Positions 1 to 5,227 of a stretch of DNA of 5,227 nt are shown piece after piece. This stretch comes from an uncultured Gammaproteobacteria bacterium (GTDB taxonomy: Bacteria; Pseudomonadota; Gammaproteobacteria; Pseudomonadales; UBA5518). The notes under the pieces are model-generated. The model was given only the letters and a program-made list of their open reading frames with translations. It was not told the origin of the DNA and searched no databases. The translations under genes were made by a program, and so were the position numbers. The stretch is from positions 1 through 5,227 of the forward strand of contig CAIXOY010000553.1 in assembly GCA_903921135.1 (NCBI GenBank), in the 5' to 3' direction. Numbering within the stretch: the stretch's first letter is position 1; the number at the start of each line of letters is the position of its first letter.

Positions 1-175
1 CCGCATCAAGCTGGCTGCACAGGCCGAAGTCGAACAGGAGATGAACCGCGCCCGCGAGCAATTGCGCGCGCAGGTCGGCGCACTGGCGGTTGCCGGTGCC
101 TCCCGTATCCTCGGCAAGGCTGTCGACGCCGGCGCCCACCGCGAGCTGGTCGACCAGCTCGCCGCGGAACTCTGA
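1..175 (+). CDS. atpF: ATP synthase Fo subunit b, C-terminal end (partial)
   Basis: This is the last 57 codons of subunit b, read in frame from base 2 to the TGA at 173-175; the start lies outside the window. Subunit b is the peripheral stalk (stator): an N-terminal membrane helix, a long dimeric coiled coil, and a C-terminal part that binds delta at the top of F1. Only the cytoplasmic end is visible. It is a charged, alanine-rich helix (EVEQEMNRAREQLRAQV) followed by LAVAGASRILGK, which corresponds to the E. coli LAVAGAEKII segment, and it ends LVDQLAAEL, close to E. coli IVDKLVAEL. The position just before atpH fits the standard order atpB-E-F-H-A-G-D-C. The family assignment is secure from sequence and context. 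Nothing can be said about the missing N-terminal half. Confidence 0.96.
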   Translation, partial: RIKLAAQAEVEQEMNRAREQLRAQVGALAVAGASRILGKAVDAGAHRELVDQLAAEL

Positions 176-177
176 GG
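174..177 (+). promoter_or_regulatory. atpH Shine-Dalgarno overlapping the atpF stop codon
   Basis: GAGG at 174-177 lies nine bases before the atpH ATG at 187 and shares two bases with the TGA stop of atpF (173-175). A ribosome terminating on atpF therefore sits on the atpH initiation site. That suggests translational coupling of b and delta, which contact each other in the stator. The site is seen directly; coupling is an inference. Confidence 0.6.
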
Positions 178-186
178 CCAGCCCCC

Positions 187-723
187 ATGGCAGAACTGAC
201 CACTCTGGCCCGACCCTACGCGCGGGCTGCCTTCGAGCATGCGCTCGCCGGCAGCGCACTCGGGGCTTGGGCCGATGCCCTGGCCACGGCCGCTGCGGTG
301 GTGAGTGACGATCGCGCAGCGCTGCTGCTCGGCTCGCCCTCCTATACCGCCTCCCAGAAAGCCGACACCCTGATGGGCGTGTGCGGCGATTCCCTGCCCG
401 AGCCCGTGCAGAACTTCGTCCGCGTCCTCGCCGAGAACCGCCGCCTGCCCCTGCTGCCGCAGGTACATGCGCTGTTCATGGCGCTGAAGGCACAGCAGGA
501 GCGTGCGGTTGATCTGCGCCTCACCAGTGCTTTCGAAATTGACGAGGCGCAGGGCGCACGCATCGCTGAAGCTCTCGGTCGCAAGCTCCAGCGCGAAGTC
601 CGGCTGAGCACCGAGGTCGATGCCTCATTGATTGGTGGCGTGATCATCCGCACCGACGACCTCGTGATCGACGGCTCTGTGCGCGGACGCCTCGCCAAGC
701 TCTCCGAAGCCATGAATTCCTGA
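187..723 (+). CDS. atpH: ATP synthase F1 subunit delta
   Basis: This encodes 178 residues (E. coli delta has 177). Delta, the bacterial homologue of mitochondrial OSCP, sits on top of the alpha3-beta3 head in the cytoplasm and links it to the subunit b dimer so that the head does not turn with the rotor. The N-terminal helical domain starts MAELTTLARPYARAAFEHA, matching the family's ARPYAxAAF signature at about residues 8-16. The segment VQNFVRVLAENRRLPLLP follows in the middle. The C-terminal domain carries GGVIIRTDDLVIDGSVRGRL at residues 150-169, the most conserved delta motif, including the DGSVRGRL end that lies near the b-binding region. The ATG is supported by the GAGG site and by alignment of the N-terminus with E. 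coli. The gene follows atpF by 11 bases and precedes atpA by 25. No anomalies seen. Confidence 0.98.
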   Translation: MAELTTLARPYARAAFEHALAGSALGAWADALATAAAVVSDDRAALLLGSPSYTASQKADTLMGVCGDSLPEPVQNFVRVLAENRRLPLLPQVHALFMALKAQQERAVDLRLTSAFEIDEAQGARIAEALGRKLQREVRLSTEVDASLIGGVIIRTDDLVIDGSVRGRLAKLSEAMNS

Positions 724-748
724 CGGACCCTATCCAAGGAACCCCGAG

Positions 749-2293
749 ATGCAGCAACTCAACCCCGCCGAAATCAGCGAAATCATCAAGAGCCGCATCG
801 AGCGCCTCGACGTCAGCGTGCAGGCGCGCAACGAGGGCACGGTCGTCAGCGTCTCGGACGGCATCGTCCGCATCCACGGCCTGGCCGAAGTGATGTACGG
901 CGAGATGATCGAGTTCCAGGGTGGCGTCTACGGCCTCGCGCTCAACCTCGAGCGTGACTCGGTGGGTGCCGTCGTACTCGGCGAGTACAAGGGCCTGCAG
1001 GAAGGCCAGACCTGCCGCTGCACCGGTCGCGTACTCGAGGTGCCGATCGGCCCCGCGCTGCTCGGCCGTGTGGTCGACTCGCTGGGCAACCCGATCGACG
1101 GCAAAGGCCCGATCACGTCCGATCTGTTCGAGCCCATCGAAAAAGTGGCGCCCGGTGTTATCACCCGCCAGTCCGTTTCGCAGCCGGTACAGACCGGTCT
1201 GAAAGCCATCGACGCGATGGTGCCGGTAGGTCGCGGCCAGCGCGAACTGATCATCGGCGACCGCCAGATCGGCAAGACCGCGATCGCCATCGACGCGATC
1301 ATCAACCAGAAAGGCACCGGGGTTAAGTGCATCTACGTGGCCATCGGCCAGAAGCAGTCCTCGATCGCCGCCGTGGTGCGCAAGCTCGAAGAGCACGGCG
1401 CCATGGACCACACCACCGTGGTGGTGGCTAGCGCCTCCAACCCGGCCGCCATGCAGTACATCGCGCCCTTCTCGGGCTGCACCATGGGCGAGTACTACCG
1501 CGACCGCGGTCAGGACGCCCTGATCATTTATGACGATCTCACCAAGCAGGCCTGGGCTTACCGTCAGATCTCGTTGCTGCTGCGCCGCCCGCCGGGCCGC
1601 GAAGCCTACCCGGGCGAGGTCTTCTATCTCCACTCGCGCCTGCTCGAGCGTGCCGCCCGCGTGAGCGCTGACTACGTCGAGAAGTTCACCAACGGCGAAG
1701 TTAAAGGCCAGACCGGTTCGCTCACCGCGCTCCCGATCATCGAAACGCAAGCCGGTGACGTGTCGGCCTTCGTACCGACCAACGTGATCTCCATCACCGA
1801 CGGCCAGATCTTCCTCGAGAGCAGCCTCTTCAACTCCGGTGTCCGTCCGGCCATGAACGCCGGTCTCTCGGTATCCCGGGTTGGTGGTGCCGCGCAGACC
1901 AACATCATCAAGAAACTCGGTGGTGGTGTGCGTCTGGCGCTCGCGCAGTACCGCGAACTGGCGGCCTTCTCGCAGTTCGCTTCGGACCTCGACGAAGCCA
2001 CCCGCGCCCAGCTCGAGCACGGTCAGCGCGTCACCGAGCTGATGAAGCAGAAGCAGTACTCGCCCATGTCGGTGGCGCAGATGGGCGTTTCGCTCTTCGC
2101 CGCCAACGAGGGTTACCTGAAGACCGTGGAAGTGAAGAAGGTCCTCGACTTCGAAGCTGCACTGCACTCCTACATGGCCAGCGAGCACGCTGATCTCATG
2201 AAGAAAGTGAACGAGAGCGGCGCCTGGGACAAGGACATGGCGGCCAGCTTCAAGGCGGCACTCGACCGCTTCGTCGCGACGCAGGCCTGGTAA
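749..2293 (+). CDS. atpA: ATP synthase F1 subunit alpha
   Basis: Subunit alpha (514 residues; E. coli 513) alternates with beta in the F1 hexamer and holds the non-catalytic nucleotide sites. The N-terminal beta-barrel is recognised from NEGTVVSVSDGIVRIHGLAE. The P-loop is GDRQIGKT at 170-177 (Lys176, Thr177). The Walker B region is ALIIYDDL with Asp262-Asp263. The segment SVSRVGGAAQ carries Ser374 and Arg377, equivalent to E. coli Ser373 and Arg376; this arginine reaches into the beta catalytic site as the arginine finger. The helical C-terminal domain includes YRELAAFSQFASDLDEATR and the protein ends QAW. The start is supported by AAGGA at 736-740, eight bases upstream, and by the MQQLNP N-terminus common in gammaproteobacteria. 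Trp269 in KQAWAYRQ, where E. coli has Val, looks betaproteobacterial but should not affect catalysis. Long minus-strand open frames across this gene are coding shadows. Confidence 0.99.
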   Translation: MQQLNPAEISEIIKSRIERLDVSVQARNEGTVVSVSDGIVRIHGLAEVMYGEMIEFQGGVYGLALNLERDSVGAVVLGEYKGLQEGQTCRCTGRVLEVPIGPALLGRVVDSLGNPIDGKGPITSDLFEPIEKVAPGVITRQSVSQPVQTGLKAIDAMVPVGRGQRELIIGDRQIGKTAIAIDAIINQKGTGVKCIYVAIGQKQSSIAAVVRKLEEHGAMDHTTVVVASASNPAAMQYIAPFSGCTMGEYYRDRGQDALIIYDDLTKQAWAYRQISLLLRRPPGREAYPGEVFYLHSRLLERAARVSADYVEKFTNGEVKGQTGSLTALPIIETQAGDVSAFVPTNVISITDGQIFLESSLFNSGVRPAMNAGLSVSRVGGAAQTNIIKKLGGGVRLALAQYRELAAFSQFASDLDEATRAQLEHGQRVTELMKQKQYSPMSVAQMGVSLFAANEGYLKTVEVKKVLDFEAALHSYMASEHADLMKKVNESGAWDKDMAASFKAALDRFVATQAW

Positions 2294-2302
2294 GCGGCTT
2301 AC

Positions 2303-2313
2303 GGGAGTTTCCC
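2303..2313 (+). promoter_or_regulatory. atpG Shine-Dalgarno inside a small inverted repeat
   Basis: The SD-like GGGAG is at 2303-2307, seven bases before the ATG at 2315. GGGA (2303-2306) can pair with TCCC (2310-2313) across a three-base loop, giving a four-base-pair stem that would cover the SD and end two bases before the start codon. The inverted repeat is read directly. Whether it folds or lowers gamma translation is an inference, since the stem is short and of marginal stability. Confidence 0.4.
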
Positions 2314-2314
2314 C

Positions 2315-3178
2315 ATGGCAGGCGCAAAAGAGATTCGCACCAAGATCGCCAGCGTCTCATCGACGCAGAAGATCACCAGCGCGATGGAAAAGGTGGCCAC
2401 CAGCAAGATGCGCAAGGCGCAGGTGGCCATGGCCCGTGGCAAACCGTACGCCGAGCGCATCCGCTCGGTGGTAGGCCATATCGCCAACGCGGCTCCGGAG
2501 TACAAGCACCTCTATCTTCAGGAGCGCGAGATCAAGCGCGTCGGCTACGTCGTCATTTCTTCCGACCGCGGCCTCTGCGGCGGCCTGAACACCAACCTGT
2601 TCAAACAGGTGGTGCGGGCAATGAAGGAATGGGAAGACAAGGGCGTCGAGGTTGATCTCTGCGTGATCGGCACCAAGGCTGCGAGCTTCTTCGGCAGCTT
2701 GGGTGGACGCATCGTTGCGGCGTTGAAGCAGATCGGTGACGCACCCGCGGCCGCGGATCTGATCGGCGGCGTCAAGGTCATGCTAGACAGCTACGGCGAC
2801 CAGCGCATCGACCGCCTGTTCATCGCGAGCAACGACTTCGTCAACACCATGACCCAGCGGCCCACCGTCGCGCAGGTGCTGCCCCTCGTTGCCTCCGACG
2901 ATTCGGGGCTCAAGCACCACTGGGATTACCTTTACGAGCCCGACGCCAAGGAACTCCTCGACGGGTTGCTCACGCGCTACGTCGAGTCGCAGGTCTACCA
3001 GGGCGTGGTCGAGAACATCGCCTGTGAGCAGGCCGCGCGTATGGTCGCGATGAAAAACGCCACCGAGAACGCCGGCGAACTGATCGGCGAACTCAAACTG
3101 GTTTACAACAAGGCCCGCCAGGCCGCGATCACGCAGGAACTTGCGGAGATCGTGAGCGGCGCGGCCGCCATTTCCTGA
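2315..3178 (+). CDS. atpG: ATP synthase F1 subunit gamma
   Basis: Subunit gamma (287 residues, the same size as E. coli) is the central rotor shaft whose two-helix coiled coil turns inside the alpha3-beta3 head. The N-terminal helix begins MAGAKEIRTKIASVSSTQKI and contains the AMExVAxSKMRKAQ family motif. The Rossmann-like middle domain has SSDRGLCGGLN at about residues 82-92. The C-terminal helix carries VENIACEQAARMVAMK (from about 232) and ends with VYNKARQAAITQELAEIVSGA, including Arg242 and the TQELAEI segment that interact with beta. One difference from E. coli is Lys26 (Lys25 without the initiator Met), where E. coli has Met, two residues after the coupling-sensitive Met23, which is retained here. 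The gene lies 21 bases after atpA and 28 before atpD. Gamma is needed at one copy per three alpha and three beta. Confidence 0.99.
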   Translation: MAGAKEIRTKIASVSSTQKITSAMEKVATSKMRKAQVAMARGKPYAERIRSVVGHIANAAPEYKHLYLQEREIKRVGYVVISSDRGLCGGLNTNLFKQVVRAMKEWEDKGVEVDLCVIGTKAASFFGSLGGRIVAALKQIGDAPAAADLIGGVKVMLDSYGDQRIDRLFIASNDFVNTMTQRPTVAQVLPLVASDDSGLKHHWDYLYEPDAKELLDGLLTRYVESQVYQGVVENIACEQAARMVAMKNATENAGELIGELKLVYNKARQAAITQELAEIVSGAAAIS

Positions 3179-3206
3179 TTACGAACGCATTCACGAGGAA
3201 CCCCAG

Positions 3207-4583
3207 ATGAGCAGTGGAAAGATCGTCCAGGTCATCGGCGCCGTCATTGATGTCGAGTTTCCGCGCGAGGCAGTGCCCGCCGTGTACGAGGCACTGACTG
3301 TCGACGGCCGCGAGCTGGTGCTCGAAGTCCAGCAACAGTTGGGTGATGGCGTGGTGCGTACCATTGCCCTTGGCGCCACCGAGGGCGTTGCCCGCGGGCT
3401 GGTGGTCAACAAGACCGGCGCTGCCGTCTCGGTGCCCGTGGGCAAGGAGACACTCGGTCGCATCATGGATGTGCTCGGTCGCCCGATCGACGAGAAAGGC
3501 CCCATCGGCGAGCAGGCACGCATGCCCATTCACCGCGCGGCACCCACTTACGACGAACAGTCGGCAAGCGTCGAACTCCTCGAGACGGGCATCAAGGTCA
3601 TCGACCTCATCATGCCGATTTCCAAAGGCGGCAAGATCGGCCTCTTCGGTGGTGCCGGCGTGGGCAAGACCGTGACGCTGATGGAGCTCATCCGGAACAT
3701 CGCCATCGAGCACTCGGGTTATTCCGTGTTCGCCGGTGTGGGCGAGCGTACCCGCGAAGGAAACGACTTCTATCACGAGATGACTGACTCGGGCGTTATC
3801 GACAAGGTCGCACTGGTCTACGGCCAGATGAACGAACCCCCGGGCAACCGTCTGCGCGTAGCGCTCACCGGCCTCACCATGGCCGAATCCTTCCGCGACG
3901 AAGGCCGTGACGTACTGATGTTCATCGACAACATCTACCGCTACACGCTGGCCGGCACAGAGGTATCTGCGCTGCTGGGCCGTATGCCTTCCGCCGTGGG
4001 TTATCAGCCTACCCTCGCCGAAGAAATGGGCGTGCTTCAGGAGCGCATTACCTCCACGAAGACCGGCTCCATCACCTCCTTCCAGGCGGTGTACGTGCCT
4101 GCGGACGACCTCACCGACCCCTCGCCGGCCACGACCTTCGCACACCTGGACGCCACGCTCGTTCTCTCTCGCCAGATCGCAGAGCTTGGTATCTACCCGG
4201 CCGTCGACCCGCTCGATTCCACCTCCCGACTCCTCGACCCGCTGGTCATCGGCGACGAGCACTATCAGGTGGCTCGCGGCGTGCAATCCGTGCTGCAGCG
4301 CTACAAGGAACTGAAAGACATCATCGCCATCCTCGGTATGGACGAGCTGTCGGAAGAGGACAAGCGGGTCGTGGCGCGCGCCCGGAAGATCCAGCGCTTC
4401 CTCTCGCAGCCCTTCTTCGTGGCAGAAGTGTTCACCGGCAGCCCGGGCAAGTACGTGTCCCTGAAGGACACCATCGCGAGCTTCAAGGGCATCATCAGCG
4501 GCGAATACGACCACCTTCCCGAGCAGGCCTTCTACATGGTCGGCGGCATCGAGGAAGCCATCGAGAAAGCGAAGAAACTCTGA
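3207..4583 (+). CDS. atpD: ATP synthase F1 subunit beta (catalytic)
   Basis: Subunit beta (458 residues; E. coli 460) carries the three catalytic sites that make ATP from ADP and phosphate (EC 7.1.2.2). The N-terminal barrel starts GKIVQVIGAVIDVEF. The P-loop GGAGVGKT is at 148-155 with catalytic Lys154 and Thr155. GERTREGND supplies the catalytic base Glu180 and Arg181. Walker B is VLMFIDNIYRY with Asp241. Tyr330 in GIYPAVDPLD stacks on the adenine. DELSEED is intact at 379-385; it is the lever that pushes on gamma. The protein ends EEAIEKAKKL as in E. coli. All key residues match E. coli numbering minus one. The start is supported by GAGGA at 3195-3199, seven bases upstream. NIYRYTLAGTEVSALLGRM is typical of beta- and gammaproteobacteria. 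Nothing is truncated or unusual. Confidence 0.99.
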   Translation: MSSGKIVQVIGAVIDVEFPREAVPAVYEALTVDGRELVLEVQQQLGDGVVRTIALGATEGVARGLVVNKTGAAVSVPVGKETLGRIMDVLGRPIDEKGPIGEQARMPIHRAAPTYDEQSASVELLETGIKVIDLIMPISKGGKIGLFGGAGVGKTVTLMELIRNIAIEHSGYSVFAGVGERTREGNDFYHEMTDSGVIDKVALVYGQMNEPPGNRLRVALTGLTMAESFRDEGRDVLMFIDNIYRYTLAGTEVSALLGRMPSAVGYQPTLAEEMGVLQERITSTKTGSITSFQAVYVPADDLTDPSPATTFAHLDATLVLSRQIAELGIYPAVDPLDSTSRLLDPLVIGDEHYQVARGVQSVLQRYKELKDIIAILGMDELSEEDKRVVARARKIQRFLSQPFFVAEVFTGSPGKYVSLKDTIASFKGIISGEYDHLPEQAFYMVGGIEEAIEKAKKL

Positions 4584-4605
4584 TCGGCAGCGGCGCCCCA
4601 ACAGC

Positions 4606-4626
4606 AGGTAAAGAGACATGGCTATG
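4606..4626 (+). promoter_or_regulatory. atpC initiation region with two possible start codons
   Basis: Two in-frame ATGs occur at 4618 and 4624 (MAMS). AGGT at 4606-4609 is a weak SD eight bases before the first. AGAG at 4612-4615 is eight bases before the second. The first was chosen because E. coli epsilon also starts MAM. This is the weakest initiation region among the complete genes here, and which ATG dominates cannot be settled from sequence. Confidence 0.45.
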
Positions 4627-5049
4627 AGCGTTCACTGCGATATCGTCAGCGCCGAGCAGGCAATCTTCTCGGGGCTGGTGGAGCTGCTCGTGGCCCATGG
4701 CTCGCTGGGCGATCTTGGTGTGGTGGGCCCCGGTCACGCACCTTTGCTCACCTCGCTCAAGCCGGGGCCAGTCCGTGTGAAGCTCCAGGGTGGTGAAGAG
4801 CAGATCTATTACGTGTCCGGCGGGTTCCTTGAGGTGCAGTCCAGCACCATCACGATTCTTGCGGATACGGCTGTGCGAGCGGACGACGTCGACGAGGCCG
4901 CTGCCATCGAGGCGCAGAAGACCGCCGTAACCGCGCTCAGCAACCAGGCAGGGGAGTTCGATTACGGACGCGCCGCCTCCCAGCTTGCAGAAGCTGCTGC
5001 GCAGTTGCGTACGATTCAGGCTCTCCGGAAGAAGATGGGACGCGGCTGA
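4618..5049 (+). CDS. atpC: ATP synthase F1 subunit epsilon
   Basis: Subunit epsilon (143 residues; E. coli 139) binds the foot of gamma, joins the rotor to the c-ring, and can inhibit ATP hydrolysis when its C-terminal helices extend into the head. The N-terminal beta-sandwich (about residues 1-87) shows CDIVSAEQAIFSG, GHAPLLTSLKPG (from residue 39) and YYVSGGFLEVQ, all family hallmarks. The C-terminal helical hairpin (about 90-140) includes FDYGRAASQLAEAAAQLRTI and ends in a basic RKKMGRG, so the inhibitory domain is present at full length. The ATP-binding motif I/L-D-x-x-R-A reads VDEAAA at residues 91-96, lacking the arginine. The gene is 34 bases after atpD and is the last gene of the operon in the usual order. 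Downstream is a converging gene rather than a same-strand glmU. Confidence 0.98.
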   Translation: MAMSVHCDIVSAEQAIFSGLVELLVAHGSLGDLGVVGPGHAPLLTSLKPGPVRVKLQGGEEQIYYVSGGFLEVQSSTITILADTAVRADDVDEAAAIEAQKTAVTALSNQAGEFDYGRAASQLAEAAAQLRTIQALRKKMGRG

Positions 5050-5063
5050 GACCGCACCTCGGC

Positions 5064-5227
5064 TCAACCCGAAAAAACAGCCTCTGCAGTCTGCGCGTCC
5101 AGGACGCGGTCCGCCCACGCTTCCAGCTCTGTCGTTCTGGCCGAGTAGAGCCGCTCCCGTTGTGACTCCGAAAGACGACCGAAGCGTCGCAACATAAGCC
5201 GCTCCAGGACTGCTGCCTGCCCTTCTA
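5064..5227 (-). CDS. DUF4351 (Rpn-type) protein, C-terminal end (partial)
   Basis: On the minus strand a frame is open from the right edge to a TGA at 5064-5066, giving 53 codons; the start is outside the window. The visible residues include VLERLMLRRFGRLSESQRERL, then TTELEAWADRVLDAQTAEAVF just before the end. From memory this matches DUF4351: a leucine/arginine-rich helix with RFG, then an LExWADRVLDAxTxEEVF-like closing helix. DUF4351 usually sits at the C-terminus of Rpn-family proteins, whose N-terminal PD-(D/E)XK domain is annotated as a recombination-promoting nuclease or putative transposase. That catalytic domain would lie beyond 5227 and is not seen, so nuclease activity cannot be claimed. 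The gene converges on atpC with 14 bases between the stop codons. It could be a complete gene's end or a decayed remnant. The coding call is fairly sure; the family call rests on pattern recognition. Confidence 0.7.
   Translation of the reverse strand, partial: EGQAAVLERLMLRRFGRLSESQRERLYSARTTELEAWADRVLDAQTAEAVFSG
5094..5108. repeat. Short GC-rich inverted repeat, 45 bases after atpC
   Basis: CGCGTCC (5094-5100) and GGACGCG (5102-5108) are perfect inverted copies around a single A. Folded, they would give a stem of six pairs with a three-base CAG loop. It lies inside the end of the minus-strand DUF4351 frame (residues DRVLDAQ), so codon constraint may explain it. No T-run follows it on the + strand. 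On the minus strand a run of six T (5077 back to 5072) comes about 16 bases later, too far for a standard intrinsic terminator. Confidence 0.3.

Noticed and set aside
1256..1279. Alpha P-loop reads GDRQIGKT instead of the E. coli GDRQTGKT
   Set aside because: As I recall, Ile at this position is normal in Pseudomonas and related gammaproteobacteria. The catalytic GKT is intact.
644..2188. Long minus-strand open frame (514 codons) antisense to atpA and overlapping the end of atpH
   Set aside because: Its translation is rich in His, Asp, Val, Gly and Arg with no recognisable domain, as expected for the antisense of a GC-rich gene. The + strand carries a certain atpA.
3129..4619. Long minus-strand open frame (496 codons) antisense to atpD
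   Set aside because: Same composition pattern and no family resemblance. It spans an unmistakable beta subunit gene and both flanking gaps, which real genes here do not do.
5072..5077. Run of six T on the minus strand as a terminator for the DUF4351 gene
   Set aside because: It lies inside the coding frame before the stop codon. The only stem directly before it (CAG/CTG) has three pairs, and the stronger inverted repeat is too far away.
4495..5118. Minus-strand open frame of 207 codons over atpC
   Set aside because: It overlaps all of atpC, shows no family match, and uses a different frame from the DUF4351 frame, which does show one.
4985..5197. Plus-strand frame of 70 codons starting inside atpC, possible small downstream gene
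   Set aside because: It starts within atpC out of frame, has a low-complexity basic and proline-rich translation, and opposes the better-supported minus-strand gene.
5050..5227. Start of glmU, the common gene after atpC
   Set aside because: No plus-strand frame in this interval resembles the GlmU N-terminus with its LAAGxGTRM nucleotide-binding motif.

Overview
This window is the 3' two-thirds of a bacterial F1Fo ATP synthase (atp) operon. In order on the + strand it holds the end of atpF (subunit b), then complete atpH (delta), atpA (alpha), atpG (gamma), atpD (beta) and atpC (epsilon). The gene order is the classical proteobacterial one. All five complete genes are intact, with no frameshift or internal stop, and all catalytic motifs I looked for in alpha and beta are present. 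Intergenic gaps are 11 to 34 bases and most starts have a recognisable Shine-Dalgarno (SD) sequence, so this is a single tightly packed transcription unit. Its promoter and the genes for the membrane subunits a and c would lie upstream of base 1.

The proteins look gammaproteobacterial. Beta carries the NIYRYTLAGTE and DELSEED segments nearly as in E. coli. Alpha begins MQQLNP as in Pseudomonas, from memory of those sequences. Epsilon begins MAM as in E. coli. The DNA is GC-rich, with strong third-position G/C preference. One alpha segment (KQAWAYRQ) resembles betaproteobacterial versions as I remember them, so I would only say a high-GC gammaproteobacterium, order undetermined.

Layout: 1-175 atpF end; 187-723 atpH; 749-2293 atpA; 2315-3178 atpG; 3207-4583 atpD; 4618-5049 atpC. 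The last 178 bases are not empty. On the minus strand an open frame ends at 5064 and runs off the right edge. Its 53 visible residues match the C-terminal DUF4351 domain found on Rpn-type (PD-(D/E)XK nuclease/transposase-like) proteins. It converges on atpC with only 14 bases between the two stop codons, in the place where many gammaproteobacteria carry glmU.

Together the atp genes encode the alpha3-beta3 catalytic head, the gamma/epsilon rotor stalk, and the delta plus b stator link that couple proton flow to ATP synthesis. Most of the window is ordinary core metabolism. The points worth a second look are the DUF4351 neighbour, the lack of a visible terminator, a degenerate ATP-binding motif in epsilon, a lysine next to the coupling-sensitive Met of gamma, and a small hairpin over the atpG ribosome binding site. 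I see no sign of a new biological system.
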